Origin: Sulfurovum zhangzhouensis
GTDB taxonomy: Bacteria > Campylobacterota > Campylobacteria > Campylobacterales > Sulfurovaceae
Assembly: GCF_030347965.1 (NCBI RefSeq)
Contig: NZ_JAQIBD010000001.1
Coordinates: forward strand, 124,001-188,000
Length of the DNA: 64,000 nucleotides
Direction of reading: 5' to 3'
Shown here piece after piece: positions 50,562 to 59,601 of the stretch (positions are counted from its first letter, which is position 1; every line of letters starts with the position of its first letter). Under the pieces are notes generated by a model. That model saw only the letters and a program-made list of their open reading frames with translations. It had not been told where the DNA came from and ran no database searches. A program made the translations under genes and the position numbers.

Positions 50562-51263
50562 ATGATCGTGGCACACCGAGGTGCATCTATGGACGCACCT
50601 GAGAATACAATACCGGCCTTCAAACTCGCATGGGAACAGGACGCAGATGCGATAGAGGGTGATTTCCGTTTGACAAAGGACGGTCATATCGTATGCATTC
50701 ATGATGCCGATACGAAAAGGGTATCTGATACGAAGCTGGTTGTCCGTCATGCAACCTTGGCTGAACTGCGCAAGCTCGATGTAGGTATACCAACCATTTC
50801 AGAGGTCTTATCGACAATTCCAGAGCAAAAGATGATATATATTGAGATCAAGTGCGGCACAGAGATCATTCCGGCTTTACTTGAAGAGATAGAAAGATCA
50901 GATCTCACAAAAGAGCAGATCGTAGTGATAAGCTTTCATAAGGAGGTCATTCAAGCATTAAAGAACGAAACGCCGCAATACAAGGCAATTTGGTTGTCTC
51001 AATTCAAAAAGGATATATCAGGGAAGACAAGCCCTTCACTGGAAACAGTACTTACGACGCTAAAGCAGATCAAAGCAGATGGATTCAGTTCAAGCATAAA
51101 ATTTATCGATGAAGCTTTCATCAAGCGTGTCAAAGAAGAAGGTTACGAATATCACGTCTGGACCATCGACGATGCAAAGAGTGCAAGGCTTTTCAATACA
51201 TGGGGAGTCAACTCCATCACGACAAATCGCCCTGGTTACTTACGCAAAGCTCTTACCGAATAA
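50562..51263 (+). CDS. Glycerophosphodiester phosphodiesterase
   Basis: A 233-residue cytoplasmic GDPD of the UgpQ type. Catalytic and metal residues are in [13 protein letters not shown] (residues 4-16, with the first His), [21 protein letters not shown] (second His) and YIEIKCG. The TIM barrel closes with [13 protein letters not shown] and [10 protein letters not shown]. It hydrolyses glycerophosphodiesters to glycerol-3-phosphate and an alcohol. ATG 50562 is fixed by GGAGG 6 bases upstream. Confidence 0.92.
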   Translation: MIVAHRGASMDAPENTIPAFKLAWEQDADAIEGDFRLTKDGHIVCIHDADTKRVSDTKLVVRHATLAELRKLDVGIPTISEVLSTIPEQKMIYIEIKCGTEIIPALLEEIERSDLTKEQIVVISFHKEVIQALKNETPQYKAIWLSQFKKDISGKTSPSLETVLTTLKQIKADGFSSSIKFIDEAFIKRVKEEGYEYHVWTIDDAKSARLFNTWGVNSITTNRPGYLRKALTE

Positions 51264-51283
51264 TATTCCCAAGGGAACGTTAA

Positions 51284-52564
51284 CTACAGAACCGGCAGAT
51301 TTTCATAATACTCCACAACCCTCTGATCTACATGCAACACACGTCTAAGGTACTGTGTCAGATCACCACGGTTAAAGTCGATACGAAGATGTTTTGGATC
51401 AACTGCACGTGATATAGCGACATAGAATTGACTTGGAGCAAAGATATTATCCACATTACAGACCAGGTTATCGATACTCATCCCCTGAGACTTGTGGATC
51501 GTCACAGCATAAGCCAGCTTTAGAGGAAACTGTGAAAGTGTAGCTAGTGACATTGATTCGACTGTTCCGTCATCCTTAACGACCATGTCCAGCAGATCAA
51601 ACTCATGCCGTTCTACCCTGACATATTCTTCATCTTTTTCTACAATGAGATAGTCATCTTCTATCTTGTGAAGGATCCCACGCTCACCGTTGACAAATTT
51701 TCCCCATTTGTTCACTGTAAAAAGTACAGGAGCACCCTCTTTTAATGTAAGATGTTCTGAAATAGGGAGCATTGACTTCCACGAGACAAGCCTCTTTTCA
51801 TTCACCTTCCCATGCATATCGACATTGGCAAAGAGTATCGTCTCTTCACTTTCAAGCTCATTGATCTTTGCACGGTTGGTCTGTTCTACTTCAAGGTTTC
51901 GTCCGAAAAGATAGGTAGGGTTCTCTTCTTCCAGCTCATTGTTCCATAGCTTCACCATATAAGCGATCACCTCATCATCACAGATACCTTTTCTCACCTT
52001 TGAGAGAATATGTGTAAACTCAGCATCTTGTGTACGCTTCATAACTGTCAGTTCGATCACACTCAGATCAAAACTCTGCCATGCACTGCTCTCAAAAGCA
52101 TATAACCTTTCACCGAAAACGTCTGTACGCTGTTGCTTCTGTACAGGTGGCAGCTGGAAGAAATCTCCCACGAACATCACTTTACCCAGATAATCGTAAC
52201 GGTTGAGCCTATAGGCGATCATATCAAGTAGATCGGAGCTCACCATTGATATCTCATCAATGATGATCAAGTCTGTTGCCTTGAGTACTTTTTTAAGGTC
52301 ACTCAGTCTCTTTTTGTTGTGTTTATCATGCTGTTCAAGCTCTTGGAAATTACTTGCAATCCCAAAGACAAAAAAACTATGTACCGTAAAACCGCCGATA
52401 TTAACTGCACTTACCCCAGTAGAGCCTAGAGAGACTACTTGTTTACCCTCTTTTCTGTAGTGAGTGATCACCTCATTGGTTATATAGCTTTTCCCTACTC
52501 CTGCACCACCTGTTAGAAAAACATTGGAGTGTTTGAGTGCTTCTATTACATCTATTTTATCCAT
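51284..52564 (-). CDS. Pif1/RecD2-type superfamily 1B DNA helicase
   Basis: A 426-residue helicase with Walker A FLTGGAGVGKS (about residues 16-26), Ia SLGSTGVSAVNIGG, Walker B LIIIDEISMVS, motif III VMFVGDFFQLPP, motif V YAVTIHKSQGMS and motif VI FYVAISRA. The compact size and the GD.FQLPP form are typical of bacterial Pif1-like enzymes, 5'-3' helicases in replication or G-quadruplex removal. ATG 52564, with AGGA 5 bases before it, is preferred over 52570. It follows the RNase T2 gene closely. Confidence 0.9.
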   Translation of the reverse strand: MDKIDVIEALKHSNVFLTGGAGVGKSYITNEVITHYRKEGKQVVSLGSTGVSAVNIGGFTVHSFFVFGIASNFQELEQHDKHNKKRLSDLKKVLKATDLIIIDEISMVSSDLLDMIAYRLNRYDYLGKVMFVGDFFQLPPVQKQQRTDVFGERLYAFESSAWQSFDLSVIELTVMKRTQDAEFTHILSKVRKGICDDEVIAYMVKLWNNELEEENPTYLFGRNLEVEQTNRAKINELESEETILFANVDMHGKVNEKRLVSWKSMLPISEHLTLKEGAPVLFTVNKWGKFVNGERGILHKIEDDYLIVEKDEEYVRVERHEFDLLDMVVKDDGTVESMSLATLSQFPLKLAYAVTIHKSQGMSIDNLVCNVDNIFAPSQFYVAISRAVDPKHLRIDFNRGDLTQYLRRVLHVDQRVVEYYENLPVL

Positions 52565-52571
52565 ATCCATC

Positions 52572-53519
52572 CTAATTCTGATATCCTGCTCTATCTACGA
52601 TACCACCCTGGCACTTGCTTCTACTTTGCTTTCCTCTTTGAAGCAGTGTACCGAGATCATTACTGCCTTTTCCTAGGTGCAGCCAAATTTCCGTGATCAT
52701 CCCCTTCTCACATTGCAATTCAACCCTTTGTCCTGTCCCTTGGCCAAATGTAAGATCAAAAAGTGACCTTACCTGTTTGAGTGATACATATTTACCTATC
52801 TGCTGTGTAAAGAAACTGCCTACTTTGGAGTTATTGAGCTGTTCAGTGTAATTTACGGCATTCATAAAGTACTCAGCTGAATCCGAGCCATAACAAGTAC
52901 CGTGCTTGATCCATTCATGCTTGTGGAGTCCGGATGCAAAACCAGGCATGACTTTTTGCAATCTTACTGCGACATCCTCATCCATCTCTAAAGTAGGGAG
53001 ATGTTGCCATTGCCCGTGTTTATCGAGTTGTATAGATTCCCTATCCACATCACAGTAGATACGTGACTTAGGCTGTGGCCAAAGTCCGTGCAAGACAAAA
53101 TGTTTCTCTTTATATTTTCCTTTACCCAATGAAAACAGGCTGCGCTTACACTCTTTCTTGTAACGGTTGGTCTCACAGTAGGCATTGTGCCATGAAAGAG
53201 CAAGGATATTATTCTCTGATTTCACCTTATCTGTCATAATCGACGTTGAGAAAGTATCCTCACTGCTCACATGTGTCGGATCAAAACACCTTTCATCAAC
53301 CCATCGTTGAGCAGGGTTCTCACCCTGCACAAGGATAAGATACTGTCCTTTATGCTCTCTTAGTATCGTATAGGGCTTATCTCTCTCAAGTATTACATTA
53401 TGTGTATTCTTGGTATGTTTGAGATTGTTATAGGCAGGACAGCTTTGTACAGGGTATTCTTCAGATCTTCCAATAAGTGTGTAAGTAATAATAAAAAACA
53501 ATAAAAGGGATCTATACAT
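52572..53519 (-). CDS. Secreted ribonuclease T2 family protein
   Basis: A 315-residue protein with a signal peptide (YRSLLLFFIITYTLIG). A small N-terminal region with SH3-like strands (YTILREHKGQYLILVQGE, then RWVDERCF) is followed by an RNase T2 domain. Both catalytic boxes are intact: HGLWPQ and KHEWIKHGTC. Several cysteines fit disulfides. It should cut RNA in the periplasm or outside the cell, giving 2',3'-cyclic phosphates. ATG 53519 is chosen; GTG 53528 is possible. RNase T2 is not common in this phylum. Confidence 0.92.
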   Translation of the reverse strand: MYRSLLLFFIITYTLIGRSEEYPVQSCPAYNNLKHTKNTHNVILERDKPYTILREHKGQYLILVQGENPAQRWVDERCFDPTHVSSEDTFSTSIMTDKVKSENNILALSWHNAYCETNRYKKECKRSLFSLGKGKYKEKHFVLHGLWPQPKSRIYCDVDRESIQLDKHGQWQHLPTLEMDEDVAVRLQKVMPGFASGLHKHEWIKHGTCYGSDSAEYFMNAVNYTEQLNNSKVGSFFTQQIGKYVSLKQVRSLFDLTFGQGTGQRVELQCEKGMITEIWLHLGKGSNDLGTLLQRGKQSRSKCQGGIVDRAGYQN

Positions 53520-53678
53520 CGGGGTCACGGTACCTAATTTTTGTGTATTATACTCTAAAACGCCTATAACACTTTTTTATGTATACTGACACATCAAATG
53601 GATATCCATAAAACAAAAGTTCCTATCTAAAATCTGTGTTCCCCAAGTACACTATGCCTTATAATAGTCAATTTTACT

Positions 53679-54290
53679 TCAGATATTTGATTTGCTATTT
53701 ACAGAAGCGCTCTTATCTATATTTTCCCTGATCAGTTTTAGCCTCTTCTGATAGTCTTCTCCATCCCCATAGATCAAAAAGTCTTTGTAGTATCGATGTC
53801 TATAAAGGGTCTTTTTGGCATGTTTGATAGGGCAGAAGTAGAGTTCGGTCTTAGCTGCCACATCTGCAGCATACTGCATAAGCCCGTTAAAATAGGAGCA
53901 GTAGAGACAGTTAAGCTTCTCGATAAAGTTGAGATATCTAAGATATTGCCTATCAAAAACAATAAATTCACTGCGTTTTACAAACTTAAAACCATAAAGA
54001 CGAAAGATCACATTCTGATAGAAAAAGAGTGTAATATCAAGTAAAAATGCAGGGATAATCATTCCGTAGACAAAAGGTGAAGTAAGTAGATGAGATGCCG
54101 GTATCTCAGCGAAAAACCGGAACAGCCCTTTCATATTCTCACGTTGTTTTTTCAGTACACTCTCTTCAAATTTCACATATCCTTCTTTGATCTCATAGGA
54201 TATATGCTTCTCCTGTGCATCGATCTCTGCTTTCAGTTTGCCTTCTAACTCTTCTATCTGGTTCAGGATCTCTTGGATCTTGTTATTCAT
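53679..54290 (-). CDS. Conserved hypothetical protein with coiled coil and cysteine motifs
   Basis: A 203-residue protein. Residues 1-50 form a coiled coil (EILNQIEELEGKLKAEIDA). One or two hydrophobic segments follow near 68-95 (LLTSPFVYGMIIPAFLLDI). The C-terminal half has CLYC (near 129) and FCPIKHAKKT, possible metal-binding positions, then basic residues. I recognise no named family. It is probably membrane-associated. It lies 43 bases after the YgjP-like peptidase gene, on the same strand. Confidence 0.7.
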   Translation of the reverse strand: MNNKIQEILNQIEELEGKLKAEIDAQEKHISYEIKEGYVKFEESVLKKQRENMKGLFRFFAEIPASHLLTSPFVYGMIIPAFLLDITLFFYQNVIFRLYGFKFVKRSEFIVFDRQYLRYLNFIEKLNCLYCSYFNGLMQYAADVAAKTELYFCPIKHAKKTLYRHRYYKDFLIYGDGEDYQKRLKLIRENIDKSASVNSKSNI

Positions 54291-54333
54291 CTTTTGCCTC
54301 CAAATTTACTCTCAACATATCATAACACAGGTA

Positions 54334-54834
54334 TCACTCGTAAAGTTCACCAAAATGTTCTTTATAGGTAAGGTAAAGTCTCGTATCAAACTCAAGCTGA
54401 TGATAATGCGGCTCGATATGTACACAAAGCTTGTAAAAACTTTTTGTGTGCTCTTTTTCTTTCAGGTGTGCAAGTTCATGTGCAACAATCATCCGTAAAA
54501 ATGCTTCAGGAGTTTTTTTAAAGAGGTTTGCAATACGTATCTCGTTTTTAGTCTTTACCTTTGCACCCTGTACTCTTGTAATGTAGGTATGTGTTCCAAG
54601 TGCTTTGTTGATATCTCTGATCTTTGAATCATACACTACTTTGGAAAGCGGTGATGCATTTTTCAGTGTAGTGTTTTTCATCTCCTGCACTAACCCGTAA
54701 AGTGCCTTGTCTGTAGTATATGTATGGGTATCCGGGTAGCGTGAAAGCAGGTACTCTCCAAGCTTATCTTGTTCAATGAGTTCTTGTACCTGTGCTTTGA
54801 GTTGTGTGTTGTATCCGTTGATGTACTTTAGCAT
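54334..54834 (-). CDS. YgjP-like zinc metallopeptidase
   Basis: A 166-residue protein of the YgjP/DUF45 (M48-related) group. The zinc motif is in VAHELAHLKEKEHTKSFYKL, with HELAH and the downstream HTKSFY histidine as third ligand. Before it, the SKIRDINKALGTHTYITR region replaces the usual SRWGSC strand. Cytoplasmic; substrate unknown. Related enzymes are linked to tRNA or protein processing. It is divergent from the CitE-like gene. Confidence 0.85.
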   Translation of the reverse strand: MLKYINGYNTQLKAQVQELIEQDKLGEYLLSRYPDTHTYTTDKALYGLVQEMKNTTLKNASPLSKVVYDSKIRDINKALGTHTYITRVQGAKVKTKNEIRIANLFKKTPEAFLRMIVAHELAHLKEKEHTKSFYKLCVHIEPHYHQLEFDTRLYLTYKEHFGELYE

Positions 54835-54901
54835 ATAAGATTATAGCCTATGTTTATCTTAACTCACCATAGTGTACAATTGGCAAAAAAGGCAAACTGT
54901 T

Positions 54902-55831
54902 ATGATCTTTGAGAGCTTAGACTTTCTAGACGAACTTCCACTGGAAGCCTATACCAAACACTTCGGTACATCTTATAAACCTAGGAATACCTCTCGTACT
55001 TTCCGATCCAATATGATGCTCAACCCGCTCAAACTAAAACATCTAAACCGCATAGATTGTACTGAAGCAGATATGATCACTCTCAATCTTGAGGATGCTA
55101 TTGCCCCAAGCCGTAAAAAGGAAGCACTTTATAACATCGCACTCTTTGTTTCACATATGCAAGCATCAGATAGCTTTATTATTGTACGGACCAATCCACT
55201 GGGAGAAGGCGGCGAGGAGGAGATCGCTTTTCTCAATGATTTCGGCTTTGATGCGATACGTGTTGCCAAAGTGAAAAATGAGTTGGAGATCGCACGTGCC
55301 CTTACCCTTCTCTCGCCTGATAAGGAGCTGCATATCTCTTTGGAGACCAAAGAAGCCTACCAGAACCTGAGCCGTCTTCGTTTTGATGAACGGTTAACTG
55401 TAGCTAACCTCGGAATACTTGATCTGCTTACATCACTTGGACTTCCCCAATCTATTGTCAAACTTGGCAACCCGACCATAGACTATATTCTAAGTAAATT
55501 TCTTGTTGATGCAAAAACAGCCGGTATCCATCCTATTTCTTTTATGTTCCAAGAGTACAATGACACCAATACCTTTAAAGCATGGTGTGAGCATGAGAAG
55601 ATGATGGGATTTGAGAGTAAAGCGTGCATGGGTCCCAAGCAGGTTGATATCGCCAATGAGGTCTTTGGTATAGATCCAGCAGACCTAAAAAGAGCTAAAC
55701 ATATCAAAAAAGTATTTGAATCCAATGCCGCTCATGGCGAAAACGGTTTTATGGATGAGACTTATGGTTTTATTGACGAGCCTATTTACCGTGATGCTCT
55801 CTTGGTACTTGAACAACAAAGGGAAGTATAG
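54902..55831 (+). CDS. HpcH/HpaI aldolase / citrate lyase beta-like protein
   Basis: A 309-residue CitE-like protein. Seen are RSNMMLNPLKLKHLNR at the start of the barrel, ITLNLEDAIAPSRKKEA (Mg-binding and CoA-ester site), VRTNPLGEG with the conserved Arg, ISLETKEAYQNL, and ACMGPKQVDIANEVFG. Members act on malyl-CoA, citramalyl-CoA or citryl-CoA. The absence of citD/citF next to it argues for a malyl- or citramalyl-CoA lyase-type role. ATG 54902 is chosen, with AAAAAGG upstream. Its stop overlaps the transglycosylase GTG start. Confidence 0.85.
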   Translation: MIFESLDFLDELPLEAYTKHFGTSYKPRNTSRTFRSNMMLNPLKLKHLNRIDCTEADMITLNLEDAIAPSRKKEALYNIALFVSHMQASDSFIIVRTNPLGEGGEEEIAFLNDFGFDAIRVAKVKNELEIARALTLLSPDKELHISLETKEAYQNLSRLRFDERLTVANLGILDLLTSLGLPQSIVKLGNPTIDYILSKFLVDAKTAGIHPISFMFQEYNDTNTFKAWCEHEKMMGFESKACMGPKQVDIANEVFGIDPADLKRAKHIKKVFESNAAHGENGFMDETYGFIDEPIYRDALLVLEQQREV

Positions 55832-56841
55832 TGCTACGCATCATTTTCTCTTTACTGCTTCCCTTTATCCTTCTTGCCAATGATGATAGGCCCCCTATTA
55901 CCTATGACTTCCTATCTCATAAACAGACACAGCAATTCATTCAAAAAATGGCCAAAAAACACGGTTTTGAAAGTACCTATCTCAAACGTGTACTGGGTCA
56001 TGCCAAACTTGACAGAGATACTCTGGCAAGATACACCGGTAAATACAAGAAAAATACGACTGTTGGAACCTGGCAGCGCTTCAAAGCCCATGTTCTCGAT
56101 GCAGATTCACTTTCTAAAGCTGTCAGGTTCAAAGAAAAATATGCCAAGGTACTCAAAAAGGCTGAACATGACTATCATGTCGATGCGGAGTATATCGTAG
56201 GATTTATAGGAGTTGAGAGTAAGTTTGGAGAATATAGCGGAGACTACAGACTACTTGATTCACTTGCAACTTTGGCATTTCAAAAGAACCGTATGCAAAA
56301 GTTTTTTAAAAGTGAGCTTGAGCACTTTTTTCTAATGTGTCGGGAAGAAGGATTTGATCCATACACCCTCAAGGGATCATTTGCAGGGGCGATGGGAGTA
56401 GTACAACAGATGCCTTCAATCTACCGTAAGTACGGTATGGACTACAACGGCGATAGAAGGAAAGATCCGTGGTCAGTTGAAGATGGGATAGGTATCATCG
56501 CAAGGTTTATGCATAACAATGGTTGGAAACAAGATGCACAGGTAGCCATCAGAGCGGATTTTAAAGGCAAGCGATACAAAGGACTTAAAACAGGTTACAG
56601 AACCTCTTATACTCTTTCTAAACTCAGAGATTTCAGTATCACACCAAGAACACATTACACATTCAGAAAGGCACAACTGATCCAACTCACGGATAAAGAC
56701 TTTGACGAACTATGGTTAGCAGCTCCTAATTTCAAAGTCCTTGTAAGATATAACCCAAGCTCCAACTATGCTATGGCCATCCATAAGATCGCTCAGCATG
56801 TCAAAGGGTCAGATAATTTTTTTCAAACTCTTTTTGACTAA
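55831..56841 (+). CDS. Lytic murein transglycosylase (MltB-like)
   Basis: A 336-residue exported peptidoglycan lytic enzyme. It has a signal peptide (LRIIFSLLLPFILLAND). The catalytic Glu is in GFIGVESKFGEYSG (near residue 129), and the conserved GSFAGAMGVVQQMPSIYRKYGMDYNGD and the WSVEDGIGIIARFMHNNGW blocks (in parts) fit family 3 (MltB). It cuts glycan strands with formation of 1,6-anhydroMurNAc. Start is GTG 55831. Its last 41 bases overlap the convergent GGDEF/EAL gene. Confidence 0.9.
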   Translation: MLRIIFSLLLPFILLANDDRPPITYDFLSHKQTQQFIQKMAKKHGFESTYLKRVLGHAKLDRDTLARYTGKYKKNTTVGTWQRFKAHVLDADSLSKAVRFKEKYAKVLKKAEHDYHVDAEYIVGFIGVESKFGEYSGDYRLLDSLATLAFQKNRMQKFFKSELEHFFLMCREEGFDPYTLKGSFAGAMGVVQQMPSIYRKYGMDYNGDRRKDPWSVEDGIGIIARFMHNNGWKQDAQVAIRADFKGKRYKGLKTGYRTSYTLSKLRDFSITPRTHYTFRKAQLIQLTDKDFDELWLAAPNFKVLVRYNPSSNYAMAIHKIAQHVKGSDNFFQTLFD

Positions 56842-58651
56842 GCGGTTTGGAAAAATAGAAGCCCTGGTAAGCAAAGCAGTCATAGATAGCCAAAAGATCA
56901 AACTGCTCTTGTGTTTCAACTCCTTCGATCACTACTTTTAGTCCAAAGTTCTGAGCAATGGCGATAATCGTTGTAACCATTACTTGATCTGTATCACTAT
57001 CGTTAAAATGATCGATAAAGGTCTTATCTATCTTCAATTCATCTACATTCAACGTTCTAAGGTAATTTAATGATGAGTAACCCGTTCCAAAATCATCCAT
57101 TGAAAGTGAAATTCCGATCGCTTTAAGTTCGGAAAGTATTTTTGTAACCTTCGTAATATCCTCAGCCAAAACACTCTCCGTGATCTCAAAGACTATTTTG
57201 TGTCTGTCTTTCTCATCGAGGTATTTTTGCATCAACTGATCAACTTTGTTGACAAATCCCATATAAAAAAGCTGTCTGACACTAATATTGATCGAAAACT
57301 GTTTGATCTCAACACCTTTGCTCAACCACTCCTGAAACGTTTTTAAAGATCTATCCAGGATATATTCCCCAAGCTCGATAATCACCCCTGTACTCTCTGC
57401 AATAGGAATAAATTCATTTGGACATATTACACCAAATTCCGGATCTTCCCAACGGCTAAGCACTTCACACCCCACAAGCTGTTGGTTCATATCCATCTGA
57501 GGTTGGAAGTAAATTTCCAGATTATTCTCTTTCAACGCCAAATGAAGACTTTGCTCTATCAAAAGTTTTCGCTCTACACGATTTGCCAATGCCCTGTTAA
57601 ATAGAATAACACCGTCTCTACCGAGTGCTTTTGCTTCATACATCGCAATATCAGCCTCTTTCAAAAAACTCTTACCGTCAATTTTTGTATTTTCAATTTT
57701 ACTTACCCCGATACTTGCACTGATATAAAGATGGTGATTATCAAGTATATATGGTTCTTTAAGTATAACAAGCAGCTTTTCAGCAAATTCTTTAATCTCA
57801 AGGATAGAGGAACTATCGTCAAAATAATCCTTGCTTACGACAATAAACTCATCTCCCCCTAACCTAGAGACAACATGAGCTTCTCGACAAAACTGGCGAA
57901 TACGATTTGCTACTTCTTTAAGTACAAGATCACCTACATCGTGTCCCAGTGAGTCATTGATATTTTTAAAATGATCCAAGTCTATAAGTAAAACATAGGC
58001 ACTATTTTTTGTAATTTTAAGCCTTTCTATCATAGACTCCATATATTCAATAAAGTAGCGTCTGTTATGAAGACCCGTGAGTGAATCATACTGCCCTTTA
58101 TAATAGCTTGTCTCCAGAAGTTTATAGGTATTGTTAGATGCATAAAGCAATACCCATAAAAAAATTACTGAAAAGACGGAAAGAACATATCCGTACCATG
58201 TACCGATCAATGAAAAATAGATGATCAAAGGTGCCATCAAGATCACTAGAATCGGTACAAACATCTTCTTATCAGAAACCAACAGGGTTGAAGCGACAAC
58301 TGCAGCACCAAGCTGTGTAAAGATAGCTATATAATGAAGGTTATGTTCTGTTTTTGTAGAATAAAGTAAAAAAGCCGCCGTCCATGTACCAAAAATAAGA
58401 TACATAAATACAATCACTTGCCGATACCATCCGGACAGCTCACCCTGATCCATCTTTTTTTGTATAAATTGACGGTCCAGATGCATCCCATAAAGAGAGA
58501 TAAACACCATTGCTGAATACCATATCAATGAAGAGTGAAAAACTCCAAACAGGTATCCAAAAAACACATACACTAATCCAGGTATTAAAGATAACCAGAC
58601 CAAAAGTCTGATCTGATGCTGAAAAAATGTATAGTATTTTTGTTGTTTCAT
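56801..58651 (-). CDS. GGDEF/EAL dual-domain cyclic di-GMP protein
   Basis: A 616-residue membrane sensor. Six hydrophobic helices (about residues 13-170) without a big periplasmic loop are followed by a GGDEF domain with intact RLGGDEF (263-269) and no obvious RxxD inhibition site. The EAL domain has EVL at 396-398 in place of EAL but keeps DDFGTGYSSLNYL and ITESVL. It could both make and degrade c-di-GMP. The signal sensed by the membrane part is unknown. It overlaps the mltB-like gene by 41 bases tail to tail. Confidence 0.93.
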   Translation of the reverse strand: MKQQKYYTFFQHQIRLLVWLSLIPGLVYVFFGYLFGVFHSSLIWYSAMVFISLYGMHLDRQFIQKKMDQGELSGWYRQVIVFMYLIFGTWTAAFLLYSTKTEHNLHYIAIFTQLGAAVVASTLLVSDKKMFVPILVILMAPLIIYFSLIGTWYGYVLSVFSVIFLWVLLYASNNTYKLLETSYYKGQYDSLTGLHNRRYFIEYMESMIERLKITKNSAYVLLIDLDHFKNINDSLGHDVGDLVLKEVANRIRQFCREAHVVSRLGGDEFIVVSKDYFDDSSSILEIKEFAEKLLVILKEPYILDNHHLYISASIGVSKIENTKIDGKSFLKEADIAMYEAKALGRDGVILFNRALANRVERKLLIEQSLHLALKENNLEIYFQPQMDMNQQLVGCEVLSRWEDPEFGVICPNEFIPIAESTGVIIELGEYILDRSLKTFQEWLSKGVEIKQFSINISVRQLFYMGFVNKVDQLMQKYLDEKDRHKIVFEITESVLAEDITKVTKILSELKAIGISLSMDDFGTGYSSLNYLRTLNVDELKIDKTFIDHFNDSDTDQVMVTTIIAIAQNFGLKVVIEGVETQEQFDLLAIYDCFAYQGFYFSKPLSQKEFEKNYLTL

Positions 58652-58691
58652 ATTACCTGTTTACCCTAAGGCTTTATCACTATATTCACAA

Positions 58692-59471
58692 TTACTTTCC
58701 TATCATAATATCTGCAGACTTAATCAACGTAAAGACTTTACATCCCGATTCTATCCCCAATTGTTCTACTGAGTCTTTAGTCAATACTGCAACAATCCTG
58801 TCCAACTCGCCGATCTTTATCACGACTTCTGCATTGACAGTACCTTCACGTACAGTTTCAACAATACCTTCAAAACGGTTCTCAGCACTGATCAACATCT
58901 CACCTGTACCCAATAGTACAGAGGTCGATTTGAAGATCGCTGTTACATCATCACCTTCCTTTAACCCTAAAGTCTCTACAGCATCATTTGTAATCACAGA
59001 GATCAGTGTGTTACCGCTTTTCAACTGTAAAAAGAGCTGGCTATTGACCTTTCCTTTTACGATCTTTTCTATTCTGCCTGAGAGTTGATTTCTTGCACTA
59101 ATCTGCATAGAGAGCCTTCCTATCGTTTTGAGTGTACCTTTATCTACATCGGTAACGAGTTTTAACCTTTCCAAGAAACGTTTTTGCTCCTCCTTGAGCA
59201 CCGTATACGTCCTAAGAAGGTTTTCTCCATACTCAGTCAATGTAGTACCACCTCCGCCTTTACCACCGGTCTCTCTGGATACTATAGGAGTATGAGAAAG
59301 GTTATTCATCGTATCAACTGCATCCCATGCAGCTTTATAGCTCATCGGTACTGCTTTGGCAGCTTTGGAAATGGAACCGTAATTTTTGATTGCTTTTAGA
59401 AGCTCGATCCTTTTTTCAAGTAAAAAGGGCTGATCAGACAGCTCGAGCGTAAGATTTGAAGTAAGCTCCAT
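58692..59471 (-). CDS. modE: ModE-family molybdate-responsive regulator
   Basis: A 259-residue regulator with an N-terminal winged helix (YGSISKAAKAVPMSYKAAWDAV, residues about 31-52, and RETGGKGGGGTTLT), followed by two Mop/TOBE domains (about 118-185 and 190-257), each with the SARNQL or ISAENR start for molybdate or tungstate binding. Same layout as E. coli ModE. It normally represses molybdate uptake genes, but no modABC is in this window. It lies 40 bases upstream of the GGDEF/EAL gene on the same strand. Confidence 0.9.
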   Translation of the reverse strand: MELTSNLTLELSDQPFLLEKRIELLKAIKNYGSISKAAKAVPMSYKAAWDAVDTMNNLSHTPIVSRETGGKGGGGTTLTEYGENLLRTYTVLKEEQKRFLERLKLVTDVDKGTLKTIGRLSMQISARNQLSGRIEKIVKGKVNSQLFLQLKSGNTLISVITNDAVETLGLKEGDDVTAIFKSTSVLLGTGEMLISAENRFEGIVETVREGTVNAEVVIKIGELDRIVAVLTKDSVEQLGIESGCKVFTLIKSADIMIGK

Positions 59472-59601
59472 ATTTTTCCCTTGTCCTCATAAAACACGAT
59501 TAAACGTATCATATATTATATATCAATAATTTTAACATCACTTGATATACCGGAGAGACACCTGCTCTCCCAGTATACATCAGAAGAAGTTAGCATTAAA
59601 C

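Noticed and set aside
51284-53528. RNase T2 plus Pif1-like helicase as a defence system
   Set aside because: The nuclease is secreted and the helicase is a common housekeeping type, so shared function is not supported.
54334-54834. HtpX/M48 membrane protease
   Set aside because: HELAH is present, but there are no membrane helices and the order of ligands fits the YgjP-like group.
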